A stretch of 64,000 bases of DNA from Isoetes taiwanensis (taxonomy: Eukaryota > Streptophyta > Lycopodiopsida > Isoetales > Isoetaceae). The notes under the pieces are model-generated. The model was not told the DNA's origin. It worked only from the letters and a program-made list of their open reading frames with translations, and searched no databases. Shown in pieces: positions 11,518-22,695 of this stretch. Position 1 is the first letter of the stretch; every line of letters starts with the position of its first letter. Location of the stretch: contig JAJEKV010000035.1 in the NCBI GenBank assembly GCA_021234155.1, positions 7,251,891 through 7,315,890 on the forward strand, given 5' to 3'. A program made the position numbers and the translations under genes.

Positions 11518-12422
11518 ATTCTAGGGAAAGGTCCTTATGCACAAATATCAGCATCCGAAGTGAAGTGGTGTTTTCATTGAGCTGAATGAAAAGAGTACAA
11601 TGAATCATAGGAGTTTACAAATAACCCCAAATGAGTGAGTAACAACATCCTAGGCAGCCCAAACACCCCAAGTTATGCATCAACTGCTTCATCTCAAAGC
11701 ATATATGACTGCAAAAAAATCCCTCGATGACTCCACCAGACCAGCATCATTTTTCCGCCGCCTCATCGAATCCAGGACCCGACCCCCAAACACATAGAGA
11801 CTGTTCGAGAACTGCCAAGAAAGAGGATCGTCCAGTCCCTGCATACAACCGACCTCATAGAAAGTCAAGGCAAGACAATGAGTTAGAAGCCTGACAGGCC
11901 AAGCATCAACAAACGTTTTATGTAAGAAAGAACAAAAAGATGAATGGAAATCGAGAGAAATTGGTTCACTCGGAAGCCCATAGCTTCTGTAGGGAGAGAG
12001 AGTAAGATAGACTAGGCCCGACCCCGGGGGTCATCCCCAAGGTGCCCTCCAGAAGCGACAAGTGCTACGCTGGGAAATTGCAGAGGCCACCAGCCCTCAA
12101 CGAGACAGAAGAGAAGAGTAGAATCAGCCCTCACGGGGCGGGATGAACAGAAACCAAACGAAGCCAAGCGAACCAACCATGCGACCAGCCATAGAGGAGG
12201 GAGGAGGGAAACTTGGAACAAGGAGAATTCAGCTCAAAGGAAACGCCGATGAAAATTGCATGGAAGCTCTGAGGGGATATATAGCGCATGAGCTAAAGAA
12301 ATCATGTGCCAAAGAAAGCTCACGCTAAAGATGACTCCTACGTTCAAAATAGCGTGGCGCTTAAAGCAGAGGCGTCCCTTTCCCGGAATGATGGTTCTCT
12401 TCTATAAGAAGAGAACCATAGC
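11518..12422 (+). mobile_element. Hairpin-ended tandem element A1 (905 bp)
   Basis: Starts ATTCTAGGGAAAGG. It ends in a block holding the inverse of that start, CCTTTCCCGGAATG, followed by a terminal hairpin with arms ATGGTTCTCTTC and GAAGAGAACCAT and then AGC. The next element starts at once with the same ATTCTAGGGAAAGG. The first ~39 bp equal those of element A2 (12423), and the last ~215 bp (from about 12207) equal the end of A2 (from about 19508); the middle is unrelated. No coding region is recognised. One end is a short inverted repeat and its partner is subterminal, next to a terminal hairpin, which is the arrangement described for Helitron2/Helentron non-autonomous elements. Confidence 0.7.
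12207..12422 (+). repeat. 3' terminal block of hairpin-ended element, copy 1
   Basis: About 215 bp from GGAACAAGGAGAATTCAG to the terminal hairpin, repeated at 19508-19722 with about 90% identity by eye. Read on the minus strand, the hairpin and the GACGTC-like word are followed by a TATA-like TATATATCC and then the conserved CATCGGCGTTTCC and TTTGAGC. The same arrangement is seen in the related blocks ending at 56082, 59116 and 60328. Confidence 0.75.
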
Positions 12423-15400
12423 ATTCTAGGGAAAGGTCCTTATGCACAAATATCGACATCCAGACACAAAGAGGAACCTCCCTCAAACCCCATCATACAT
12501 TGAGACCCACGAGAGATTGTAAGGCACACCTTTGCTAGGAAAGTGTAATAATCATGAGATGAGGTGGGATGCCACTTGCAAATAGAGGGGAAGGGGTAAA
12601 GAAACCCTAAGACAACTGGACCGCATAAGGCAAAGAAGGCATGAAAATCGAACACAAACAAGATCAATGGCCACCACCAAAGCACATGAAATCAAATTGT
12701 AGAACCAACGTACCAACAAACTACAGAAAAAACCTAACGACAAGACGCTACGGAAGTAAGAACAACCATACCTAACTTATATTATTCATGCAGGACAGAC
12801 TCAAGCGAACTTTCATGAAGACAATGCAAATCCCATAATAAAAAAGACTAAAAACTATGCACCGTAGAATGCATAAAAAGAGAAGACATCAAAACCGGAC
12901 ATATTCAACAAGCAAACAAAGAGCACCTGGAACTAAAACTCAAGAATCAACGTACCAGCAGTGAACCACAGTGAATACTATAATGACAAAACACTACAAC
13001 AAACAAGGACTAAAACCTAAACATATACGCTACATGCATAACTAGTTCCTACGGGAACAAGACGATAGGGACCCCGAGACACAAGAACAAAGAAGGTTTT
13101 ATAAGGTGACAGAACAATTATGCAATTGAGAACACCGGTAGACGATGCCACAGAGTCAGCGAGGATGGGATCAAGGCCAAGAAAAAGAATGGATGAAGAA
13201 AACTGAGTGCAACCTGAAACAAGAACAAATACCATTTAAGAATGCAGGACAACGGACCACAAGAACCACTACAACATGCACGAATTTGCGATGCAACCGC
13301 ATTTGAAATTTAAAATGCAGGCCAAATGGGAGAATGCCGCGGGAAAAAGGGAACACCAAACAACTCCTTCAGTTTGTAAGAGGTCAACATAGAAAAGGCA
13401 TGACGACTGGACCAACAAGACAAGAAGAACTACGTCAAATCAAGGGGCAGACAAAGGAGGGAATCAAGACAACAACAGAGCAAAGATGTATCTCAAGGGA
13501 TAAAATGGAAACAAGAGGAAAGGAACAAACATAGGGTGAAAAAAGACAAACAGGAGACCAGAATAAAATGGATAGAAAAAGGGATCGAGAATAGAGAAAC
13601 AAAGCAAACGAGATAAAATGGCCGAGGACACTAATGAGACACTAAGAATCTATGACAAAGAGCGAATATAGGCCCTCATAAGGGCATCCATGAGAACCAC
13701 TGAGAACACATGAGAAGATTGGAGTAAAAGAACAAATAGAGCAACAACAAGAAATAGCAAGGACTAAAATTCATGAATGTATACCCACATGCATAACCGA
13801 TCCAAGCGAATTTTCAACGTAGAAACAACGATAGGGATCTTGAGATTCAAGAACAATCTAGAGGACTGGACCAAAGAACCCATTATGGTGAGAGAAAGAT
13901 GGGGAAAGATGGGTGCTATATGACATCGTCAGAAGAAGCAGAGATAAGAGAACAACTCGGTGAACAACTTGCAAATTTGGTTGACGAGGGCAAACCGGTC
14001 ACCGAGACCAACAAGAATAAAAAAGGCCAAGCAAGGTGAATGAAACGACTGGGGTCAACATAGTAAAACAACAAAATGAATGGACACCACCAGGGCAAAA
14101 AGCACTATGATGAGTCAAGAGGCGGGCAAAGGAAGGAGTCAAGACAATAGAAGAGCAAAGACGATTCAAGAGATAAAATGAACAAACAAAGAGGAAAGGG
14201 ACAAAATGCAAAATGAAAAAGGAAAGGAATGCGAGATTATAATGAAATGGATGGAATAAGGGATTAGGAATAGAGGAACAGAGCAGATTGGGACAAAGGA
14301 GCTAAGGCCACCAATGCAAATAAAGCCCTCGAAGGCATTCACGAGAAACTAAGAATCAATGATAAAAGAGAAGAGTATAGGCCCTCATAAGGGCATCCAA
14401 AAGAACAATTGAGAATATATGCGAAACAAGCACGCACTTGCCCACCTATACATACACCTGAAAACAAAGCTCAAGAATCTTAGAGCAAAAAAGGGAAGCA
14501 AAACAAATGAAATGGATGGAGAAATGGGATAAAGAAAAGAGGCACTAGAAAACCGCTGTGAAATGGAAAGGCGAGGGAAATAAATTGGGCAATCGAACAA
14601 ACTACCACTGAAAAGACCACGGAAAAGCACGAGTGAGAGGAACAAATCACGCATACGCAAGTGAACAAACTACTGCTGAGAAAAACATGAGACAAGAATG
14701 CTATAAGCAATCAGACAGATGGGACAACTCAGGACAACTCGGACAAGCAGAGCAGCGTAATGACGTATGGAAGCAACTCAAGCACAACCCGGACTGCAAG
14801 AGCTAGGACTCAAGGGACACCATAAGAGCTCAACGAGACAAATGGAACAACAGTCGACCAAAGGGAATAATGGACGTCATGTAGTAAAGGGAACGAGTAA
14901 AGGCAGTCCAAAGAAGCCAATTGACCAAAAGAATTGAAGGGGCACCCGGCTAGGTGGTCAACACAAGTACATGGAACTAGCCACATAAAGGAATATAAAA
15001 GAAGATTTGCAACTAAATGTCACAAGCACCAATGCCGCAAGAATGCAATAGCTCAACCCACACAAAATGCCAACTGAGATATGGCACTGGCAAAAGCCAT
15101 GTATAAATGAGCCAAATGATTCTAGCAAATACCACCAATTGTAAAACTCCTGCAAAACGACCAAAATGTAAGCGACCACCACAAATGGCACCAATAGACC
15201 AACGACGGGGAAACATGAGATCCAGGACCACATCTAAGTATGGAAGCAAAGCGCAACAAAAGGACTAATTGTGGTAGAAAATAGAGACGTTATGGACCAC
15301 AACCATGTCGATGAGATTTGAAAGTGTCGAGAATAACCAAAAGCAACATGGCATGAACTAACATGAATCACCAACTCATGACGAATGCAGCTAAGGAAAA

Positions 15401-16621
15401 GTTCATGAGTAGAAAAATGCCAGAATATCCAAATGGAGAAGGTTATATTCAAGAAACTGGAAATACCTGACTCGCCCGACAACTCATGCTAAAGTCCGTA
15501 GGTTAAGTGCCAAAATGTCAAGAAAAGGGGGCAACGGGCATGTGTTGATTAAATACAGGATATAGTGAGGAATTGCCCAAAATGCAATGAAGCAACTAAA
15601 TGCAAAACTGACTTGGCGTAAAAAAGCAACATACAAAGTAGTTAGTCCCTTGTTGAACTCTATGGACAAAGATTTGACAACGATCCCCATCAATGTCGAA
15701 CCCCTTCATAATGACAAGACGAGAAAAACTACCAAGAAGCCAGTCCGACATTGACCCCTCTAGTCGCCGTGTCAAAAAATGATTCTTATCCGCATCTACT
15801 CGAGATGCCATCCCCAACCGAACCCTAGCTCGAAGCTTTCCACACCAAGAACCCTGCAACTAAAACCAACGAAGGCTGTAAATGCAACATTTGCAAAAAG
15901 GAGGGAACCATACATGGTCAGGCCACCAAAGGAAAAAACCATCAACTCTGACAAATATACTAATCTAAACAGCAACTGGCCCAAGGGAACTTGATAAAAA
16001 CATCTGACAACCCTACTTTTACCCACTACGTAACTTCCAAAACAAGACAGAGTTCCAAACCTTCAAATCCGAAAGAGAGAGCAAAAGGACATAAAATAGA
16101 CCACCAAAGAGAGAAACTATCACTAGAACGAATCTACTAAATCAAACACGCCAATCACCACTAAAACTAGAAGGACTAGTCAATATTTAAAATGAAGGTA
16201 AACAAGAAATAAGATAGGCGACAAGAAGATAGATAGGCCACCCAAGGAAACATACCACCACAACAATTATACAAAGCTAAATGCAAACCGACCCAAGAAA
16301 AAAACCAGACAACTCTGCAAAAATGAGCAATAACCCATAATTTATACATTTACAAATACACGCAAGTAAGAAAGCCAAAAAAAGATTTGACACGTAAGAT
16401 GGTTAATCTAGATACGGAAAAATACAATGAGGATGGACACCATAAACCGACCAACCCAAAAAGCTGAAAGAAAGAACAAAGAAAGCGCATACCATTACCT
16501 AACACGACCCATGCAAGAACCAGACAACCAAGAAAGCAACGAAGCAAACAAGGACTGACTCTAGATACCAAGCTCAACAAACAAGAAAATCTTTGAGGAG
16601 GGGAGGGATAGGGCACAACGG

Positions 16622-16993
16622 ACCCAAGCACAACCAACCTATGCACCAAGACCTTTGTGTTAGTAACGGCTAATAATATGCACGAGGACTTCTTGTTATT
16701 AATATTTAATAATATCATGCACAAGGACCCTTGATTATAATGTTTATAACAAAAAATGTTTAAGGTTGGTAACAAAAATAAAATAAAAGGGCACAATGGG
16801 CATCAAAACAACAAGGGGAAGAGAAGGCGTCGAATAGACGGACCAAACTCAACCTAGGCACAACCAACCTATGCACCAGGACCTTTTGTTATTAATGTCT
16901 AACAATATGCACCAAGACTTTTGGGTATTAATGTTTAATAATATTATGCACAAGGATCCCTTATCATAATGTTTATAACAAAAAGGTTTAATG
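16622..16993 (+). repeat. ~135-bp direct repeat inside element A2
   Basis: Blocks beginning ACAACCAACCTATGCACC and ending AATGTTTATAACAAAAA occur at about 16622-16757 and 16860-16993, separated by about 100 bp. They differ by scattered substitutions. Function is unknown. Confidence 0.7.
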
Positions 16994-17457
16994 CTATAAA
17001 AAGGGGGAACAATTGACTTATGCATAGATGAGGCAAGGACTAGACGAACCAATCTCAACACAGAACCGATAAAAAGGAGGCAACGACGAGAGTAATCAAT
17101 CTCAACATAGAAACTATTGTAACCATCCTTTAAAGACCTCGTAATCATCCCTTTAACATCCTTTTAAGACCTCGTAATTCATCCTTTTAAGACCTCGAAC
17201 ATAACCAACCCCCCATGCATCAACCTACAAAAAAAAAGAAGCATAACTTGACCGAGGCCACTTTCGCACCTGGAAAGAAAACCTTATAAGGCTAAGAACA
17301 AGACAAACAGAGCGAGAAAAAACTTTTGCTATGATCCAACACTACACACTGCCTTAAGGATGTGAAATCCAGACAAACCACTTTGGAACTGGAACTAGAA
17401 ACAAGAAACTTGCACATATAAACATTTTAGAAGCAAGAACAAGATAAACAAGCAAGG

Positions 17458-17582
17458 CAAATGATTCAGATACACATACGGTGCATGATGGCATGCAAGG
17501 CAATCTTTAGCTTTTGCATATGATCCAAATACCATACGGTGCATGATGAGGCACGCAAGGCAATCTTTTGCTTTTGGTGAGG
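17458..17582 (+). repeat. ~64-bp tandem repeat inside element A2
   Basis: The unit containing CATACGGTGCATGATG, GCAAGGCAATCTTT and GCTTTTG is present twice in direct orientation with small changes. Confidence 0.65.
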
Positions 17583-19507
17583 CAAACAAGGTAAAAACTT
17601 TCACAAACCTTACCCATTGCTTTCGTGAGGATGGTTACTCAAGATAGAAGTTGTGAGACCGTTTTGATGAGGTTTTTAACTCTAGCCTCTATGACAACAA
17701 ACCATCTACACAACAAAATGATTTTCTAACAATATGTAATCATAATAAAGTTCCAAAAGTCTATTTGAAACCATGACTTCTTTATAACACTGGGCTTCTG
17801 CATAATATGAAGTCATGTAACAAAGAGGATGCTGCAATCTAAATTCAACATTCTAATTAGTATGAGTGTAAATGGACGTAAACTGATGAAGAAGACAAAT
17901 AAGGATGTTCAGCCAGAAGAGTGATAAACGTCGATGAAGCTGTGCGCAAGCAACAAATCCAGTGCCAACCTGCTTTAAACATAAGATTCATACATGGATA
18001 GAAACAAGGGTGTACATGGTACAGACTGGAGAAAAATAAGTTGGAACAAGGCTCCGGGTGGGTATGCCGAAAGAAAAAAGGGGAGTGAGAACCACATGAA
18101 CAAAGACAGAAAAAATACCGGAAAAAACATAGGAAGGAAAAGACAAACAACGAAACCAACAAAAGAAACACACCATCGAGAACCAAGGCGAAAAAGAAAA
18201 AGAAACGAAACAAATCATAAAAAACTGACACTATCTAGGCAAAAAGCCCCCCACAGACCTCCATGAGATATAGATCATAATGGCAATTGTCCACACATAG
18301 GCTTAATAAAATCACACTATAAGAACAAAAAGGGGCAAAACAATCAGAATAACAACATTAAATAAAGAGACAAGTGATGAGAGAATTAGACATCTAGCAA
18401 AAAGCTAATGCGTTGATATGATCATATACATACTAGCCATAGGTTCTCCGTAAAAAAGTACTTCCTTAGTTTAAAACAAATATGAATGCGCATGCAAAAG
18501 TTCATGAGATCACACACATAACCTTGAAAAATAAAACAAAACAAACCATACATAACAACCCACACACCATCGAACCTTAAAAACCATTCACTACCTTACA
18601 AACCCAAATAAACATTACAAAAAACACTACATAAAAAAAACCATTAACCATAGCAAAAAACCAAACTAAACCTAGGAAAAAAGGAAAAGAAATCACGAAA
18701 AGGAAGGGGGGGAATTGGGATACCGGGACTCGGGACCACCTGACTTCGTCGGGATACCCCGACTTGGGATCCCCCGGCAAAAAATACAGGCCGGGCAGAC
18801 CAGTTCTGGCGGCCGATTGGAGCAGGGACCGCCCAAACCTGGGACTTCGGCTATGAAGAAACTCGGATTGGGCTTCAGAGAGATGAGAGGGGAAGGAACA
18901 TATGCTGGGAAGGAAACAAGTTAAGAACCCAAGAGCCAGATACCAAAGGAGATGAGAGAAGCAACCGCAAACAGGATCGTGGGGCAAAAAGCATGACGAA
19001 TCCCACAACCAGAGCAGATGAACAGACCCAAACCGGAGCAGGAGGGCTCGAAACCGACAGGCAAACAAGGGAAAGATCGAAGGTAAGCATCCCGCTGCTA
19101 GTCAACAAAGGAGAGCAGAAGAACATGGCGAATCAGAATCATGGAGAATCAGAAAGGATAGAATCAGAAAGGATAGAGCAGAAGAAAAGGGCGAATAAAA
19201 AAGGATGGCGCAGATAACAGAATAACATGGCGAATCAGAAAGGGTAGAGCAAAAAAGGATGGCGAATCAGACAGGATAGAGCAAATAACAGAATAAGTGG
19301 ATCAGAAGGGCTAGCATCATAAAACAGAAAAGACTAGCACGAAAAAGTTTTGAGGGAACAAGCCAAGCAAGCACGAGTAAATGCCCATTGGTTTTAAGGG
19401 ATCGGGACTGCAAGAATACCGTGATCCCCAAAAGAGCTGGTAATTCTGAGCCCAATCCATCTGGAGCAGTCAGAGAGCAGTACCTGAATGAAAGAATAAG
19501 CTGTAGG

Positions 19508-19722
19508 GAAACACTGGAACAAGGAGAATTCAGCTCAAAGGAAACGCCGATGAGAATTGCATGGAAGCTACAGGGATATATAGCAGACAGAGCTAAAGAA
19601 ATCATGTGCCAAAGAAAGCTCACGCTAAAGATGACTCCTACGTTCAAAATAGCGTGACGCCAAAACAGACGTCCCTTTCCCCAGAATGATGGTTCTCTTC
19701 TATATAAGAAGAGAACCATAGC
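19508..19722 (+). repeat. 3' terminal block of hairpin-ended element, copy 2
   Basis: Second copy of the 215-bp block at 12207-12422. On the minus strand it reads hairpin, GGGACGTCTGTTTTGGCG, TATATATCC at about 19573 and CATCGGCGTTTCC. The position of the TATA-like word suggests this end could drive transcription of the minus strand of the element; no transcript evidence is available. Confidence 0.7.
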
Positions 19723-21283
19723 ATAACTCTCTTTTTTCTTGGCATTCCATCCGCAGGATTCTCTATATTTTCATCCATTGGTAAATCCGCCCATCTGTTA
19801 TTATGCACTGGAAACTGCTCATTGGCAGATTGATATTCTATTGCCATATACTCAGTTAGTGCTTCCTCATTATGATTCTCTGTTGCTTGAACATTGAAAA
19901 AGTTAAACCTGTGTATTTTTTTGTGTTATCTCTCGAATTCGGTAATCTCTTTCGTATCTGATTTTTAAGCCTGCCACCATTTCTGTGTTGTACCATGACC
20001 CATCCATCCTCATTCACGTGTTCCTTTCTATTATCTATGTTTTCCCCTCGTTCTAGCTTCTTGTCCAATTCTGGATTACCTTTAGATGGTAAATTAACTT
20101 CACATTCCATTTCACCTGAGTTTAAATGACTCTTCTCTTTTTTTTTCCCCATTTAGCTCTATTTCCTGTTCACCTGTTACCTTGACATTGTCTTGCAGTT
20201 TTGTGGCCTTTTCTCCTGCTATGACGTTACCTTGTGATTCTCTCTGGAACACAAAGCAATCTTCCAGACCCTTAATTTCCATTGTGGGAAACATTCTTCT
20301 AATCTCCCACCCGTTTATGAGTCTTAACTTGAATAGTGAGTAGTACGTCCCACTTTGCACAAGAGTGAACTGTGGAACCATCTGCTGCTGTAATACCCAC
20401 ATAGATTCTTGGCCCTTTTGCAATCGAATGAGTTATGTATGTGCCCAGATTCTTTGCTATGGCAATTAAAAATTCTGAGTCATGGAAGCTGTTCAATCTC
20501 AAGCCAGCAAGGAAGTTTAACAGCTGACAGTTTATCTGGGGTAAAACCTGGAGAAGAGTATTGGTACAACACAAATTCCCCCGCGAAGCGATCTACTCCT
20601 CTGGAGACTATGTTTTCCACAGCTTTCTCATCATCAAATAATATTAGGAAAAAGTTGCTCCCAATAGCTTTGATGCTTTGAAATTGCGGCATATTCAAAG
20701 CATCGAGATGCAAAACCTCACCACTGCCTTAGAGATTAGATTTTCCATTTTTTAATATGCCTCGAATGATTTATCTCAGTTACTTTAATATTGCAATGTT
20801 CTGGCTTGAGGCCTGCTGATTGGAGAAGCTGTTCTAGATTGGTAGACATGTTCTTAGAGGAAAGAGAGTTCAAGGCTTCTTCTACTCTGTCACTACGGGA
20901 TTCATTTGGAACTCCTTTCTTAATCCACTCAGAGAACCTGGGTCTTATAATTCTTTCTACAGTATTTCCCTGTTTCCACGAGTTCGATCTCTTAGCTTCA
21001 TTATTGTTCACAGTAAGCTTCAAAATTCTACAGTTATTCAGCTCCTCTTGTTTTATCATCGGTATTAAGATCTGCGACTGTATGCTCAGGAATAGAATTA
21101 GATGGGATGCTTATCCCTTTTTTTCCCTTTCCAAACTTCTGGCCTGTCACTTCCATGTCCTTGCAAACCCCAGATGGCGCCGCAAACCCCTTCTGCTTCT
21201 TTTATTGTGCTGCCGGGTTTTTCCCCTTTGTCCACTACAGTATTTTCCTTTTTGAAGTCGTATTTAATTAAAGTGGGTCTCAT
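19723..21283 (-). pseudogene. LINE ORF1 (DUF4283-like RNA-binding protein), decayed
   Basis: Minus-strand frames from a methionine at about 21283 form a typical plant L1 ORF1. An N-terminal basic/charged part is followed at 20480-20713 by a DUF4283-like core, FLILFDDEKAVENIVS, then GEFVLYQYSSPGFTPDKL and KLPCWLEIEQLP, which matches the usual pattern of phenylalanine, SPGF and W(L/V)xLxxLP. A segment with AKNLGTYI and GPRIYVGI follows, then a charged C-terminal tail ending RKKRV at the insertion edge. Several frameshifts separate the pieces. It belongs to the LINE whose ORF2 is at 7749-11462. Confidence 0.8.
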
Positions 21284-21984
21284 TCCATTCCCACTTTTTT
21301 TCGGAATCCTGTTATTTTACACAAAAAGGAGCACCCCGACCCGAAAACTGTCCATAATTCGAATTTTTGTCTCTTAGTGTGCATCCAAGCTTTCTTCCAG
21401 TTTTCTTGGATAGCAAGTCGAGAACAAGAAAAATGCAACAAACATAGGAATTTCATTACAGATTGAAACCAAAGTTCTAGTTGAAAAAGATTCTTAGTTG
21501 AACATTTTGGCTCTATTTTCTTAGGTGGGTAGACAAGAGATCACAAATTCCAATAAAAATTAAGCAAATTGTTTACTTAATCACCAAAAAATACTAGTTT
21601 TGAGATACCTTATATTTATAAATGGGCTCATTACGATATATATTACAGTGGGTGAAGAGACCACAATGATTACACCCTCTTCACACATAAAGCACCTAGT
21701 GCAAATGGCGCGTGGAGCTCTCTCCAAGTCACGGAGCAACTTACAGACGATAGAAATTTGTATGAGGAGTTCCTTCATGGGCCACGTGCTTGTATGTCCA
21801 ACTGATGTCACCACCCTCTTCTCGTCACCTTTCTTCAATGAACTGGTCTTTTCATTGCTCCCAAGCATGTACTATCTGGTCGAGATAAGGACTGCAAAAG
21901 ACAAAATCAAGTTAGTCAAGTGATGCTACAGGCAAATAAAATAAAATAAAACACAGTTCTTAGGGCCATTTTTGGAAAATACAG
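21284..21984. other. LINE 5' flank and unassigned DNA
   Basis: The LINE 5' end is not defined. A 95-codon minus-strand frame at 21581-21868 has no recognised domain. A run of about 120 bp near 21900-21970 leads into the palindrome array. Confidence 0.35.
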
Positions 21985-21994
21985 GACTGAGAGC

Positions 21995-22695
21995 CTTTTC
22001 TCCACTCGCGAGTCGAGAAAGCCAGATCAAAATTAAAAAGGCAACTCAGAGTGATGCAATGCTGAAGGCCTTTCTCGACTCGCGGCAGCTCAGAGGGAAA
22101 AACACAGGTCAGAAGGCCTTTCTCGACTCGCGAGTCGAGAAAGGCAGCTCAAAGCGAAAAACACAGGTTTTAGGGGTCAGAAGGCCTTTCTCGACTTGCG
22201 AGTCGAGATAGGCAGCTCAAAGCGAAAAACGCAGGTTTTAGGGGCCAGAAGGCCTTTCTTGACTCGGGAGTCGAGAAAGGCAGCTCAAAGCGAAAAACGC
22301 AGGTTTGAGGGCCTTTCTCGACTCGCGAGTAGAGAAATGTAGCTTAGAGCCCAAAAAAACAAAAAAACAAGAAAAAAAAATTTCCTTTTTTTTGTAAGTA
22401 GGAAAAAAAAAATTTTTTTGAGGGCCTTTCTCGACTCGCGAGTCGAGAAAGACCCTCAAGGGCCCTCTAATGGCCTTTCTCGACTCGCGAGTCGAGAAAC
22501 GTAGCTCAGAGCAAAAAAAAAAAAAATTTCCTTTTTTTTTTTAACTAGGAAAAAAAAAAGTTTTTTGAGGGCCTTTCTCAACTCGCGAGTCGAGAAAGAC
22601 CCTCAAGGCCCCTCTAATGTCCTTTCTCGACTCGTGAGTCGAGAAAGACAGCTCAGAGTGAAAAAACGCAAGTCTGAGAGTCTTTCTCGGCTCGC
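21995..22695. repeat. Array of a 28-bp palindrome (CTCGACTCGCGAGTCGAG core)
   Basis: About nine full and two half copies of a self-complementary word occur in 700 bp. The perfect form is CCTTTCTCGACTCG followed by its own reverse complement (22117-22144). Other copies start at about 21995, 22185, 22253, 22312, 22425, 22474, 22572 and 22621, with half-sites at 22070 and 22682. Spacers are 21-125 bp and partly repeated (CAGCTCAAAGCGAAAAAC, CAGGTTTTAGGGG). Some copies extend the palindrome further: around 22418-22460 TTGAGGG and CCCTCAA lengthen the arms to about 20 bp. A/T tracts between copies (22365-22418, 22512-22565) are themselves inverted. A further variant copy lies at 24798-24824. Confidence 0.9.

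Larger units (their letters stand above)
12423..19722 (+). mobile_element. Hairpin-ended tandem element A2 (7.3 kb), purine-rich
   Basis: The second, tandem member of the insertion inside the LINE. It begins ATTCTAGGGAAAGG at 12423 and ends at 19722 with the same hairpin block as A1 (arms ATGGTTCTCTTC and GAAGAGAACCAT), after which LINE ORF1 resumes. The plus strand is strongly purine-rich for most of 7 kb, so the minus strand carries long Phe/Leu/Ser-rich open frames that I regard as composition artefacts. No helicase, Rep, transposase or reverse transcriptase is recognised. Internal direct repeats are abundant: a unit of about 135 bp at 16622-16757 and 16860-16993, short CCTTTTAAGACCTCG units at 17130-17200, a 64-bp unit twice at 17460-17580, and GAATCAGAAAGGATAGAGC units at 19135-19285. 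Confidence 0.65.

Noticed and set aside
11518-19722. LTR retrotransposon with LTRs at 11518-12422 and near 19722
   Set aside because: The start word recurs immediately after the first 'LTR' (12423) rather than at the end of a second LTR, the shared 3' blocks cover only ~215 bp, and no PBS, polypurine tract or protein is present. Tandem elements fit better.
21995-22695. CRISPR-like array of palindromic repeats with spacers
   Set aside because: The surrounding DNA is plant nuclear with introns and retroelements, spacers are partly repeated and of uneven length, and there are no cas genes.
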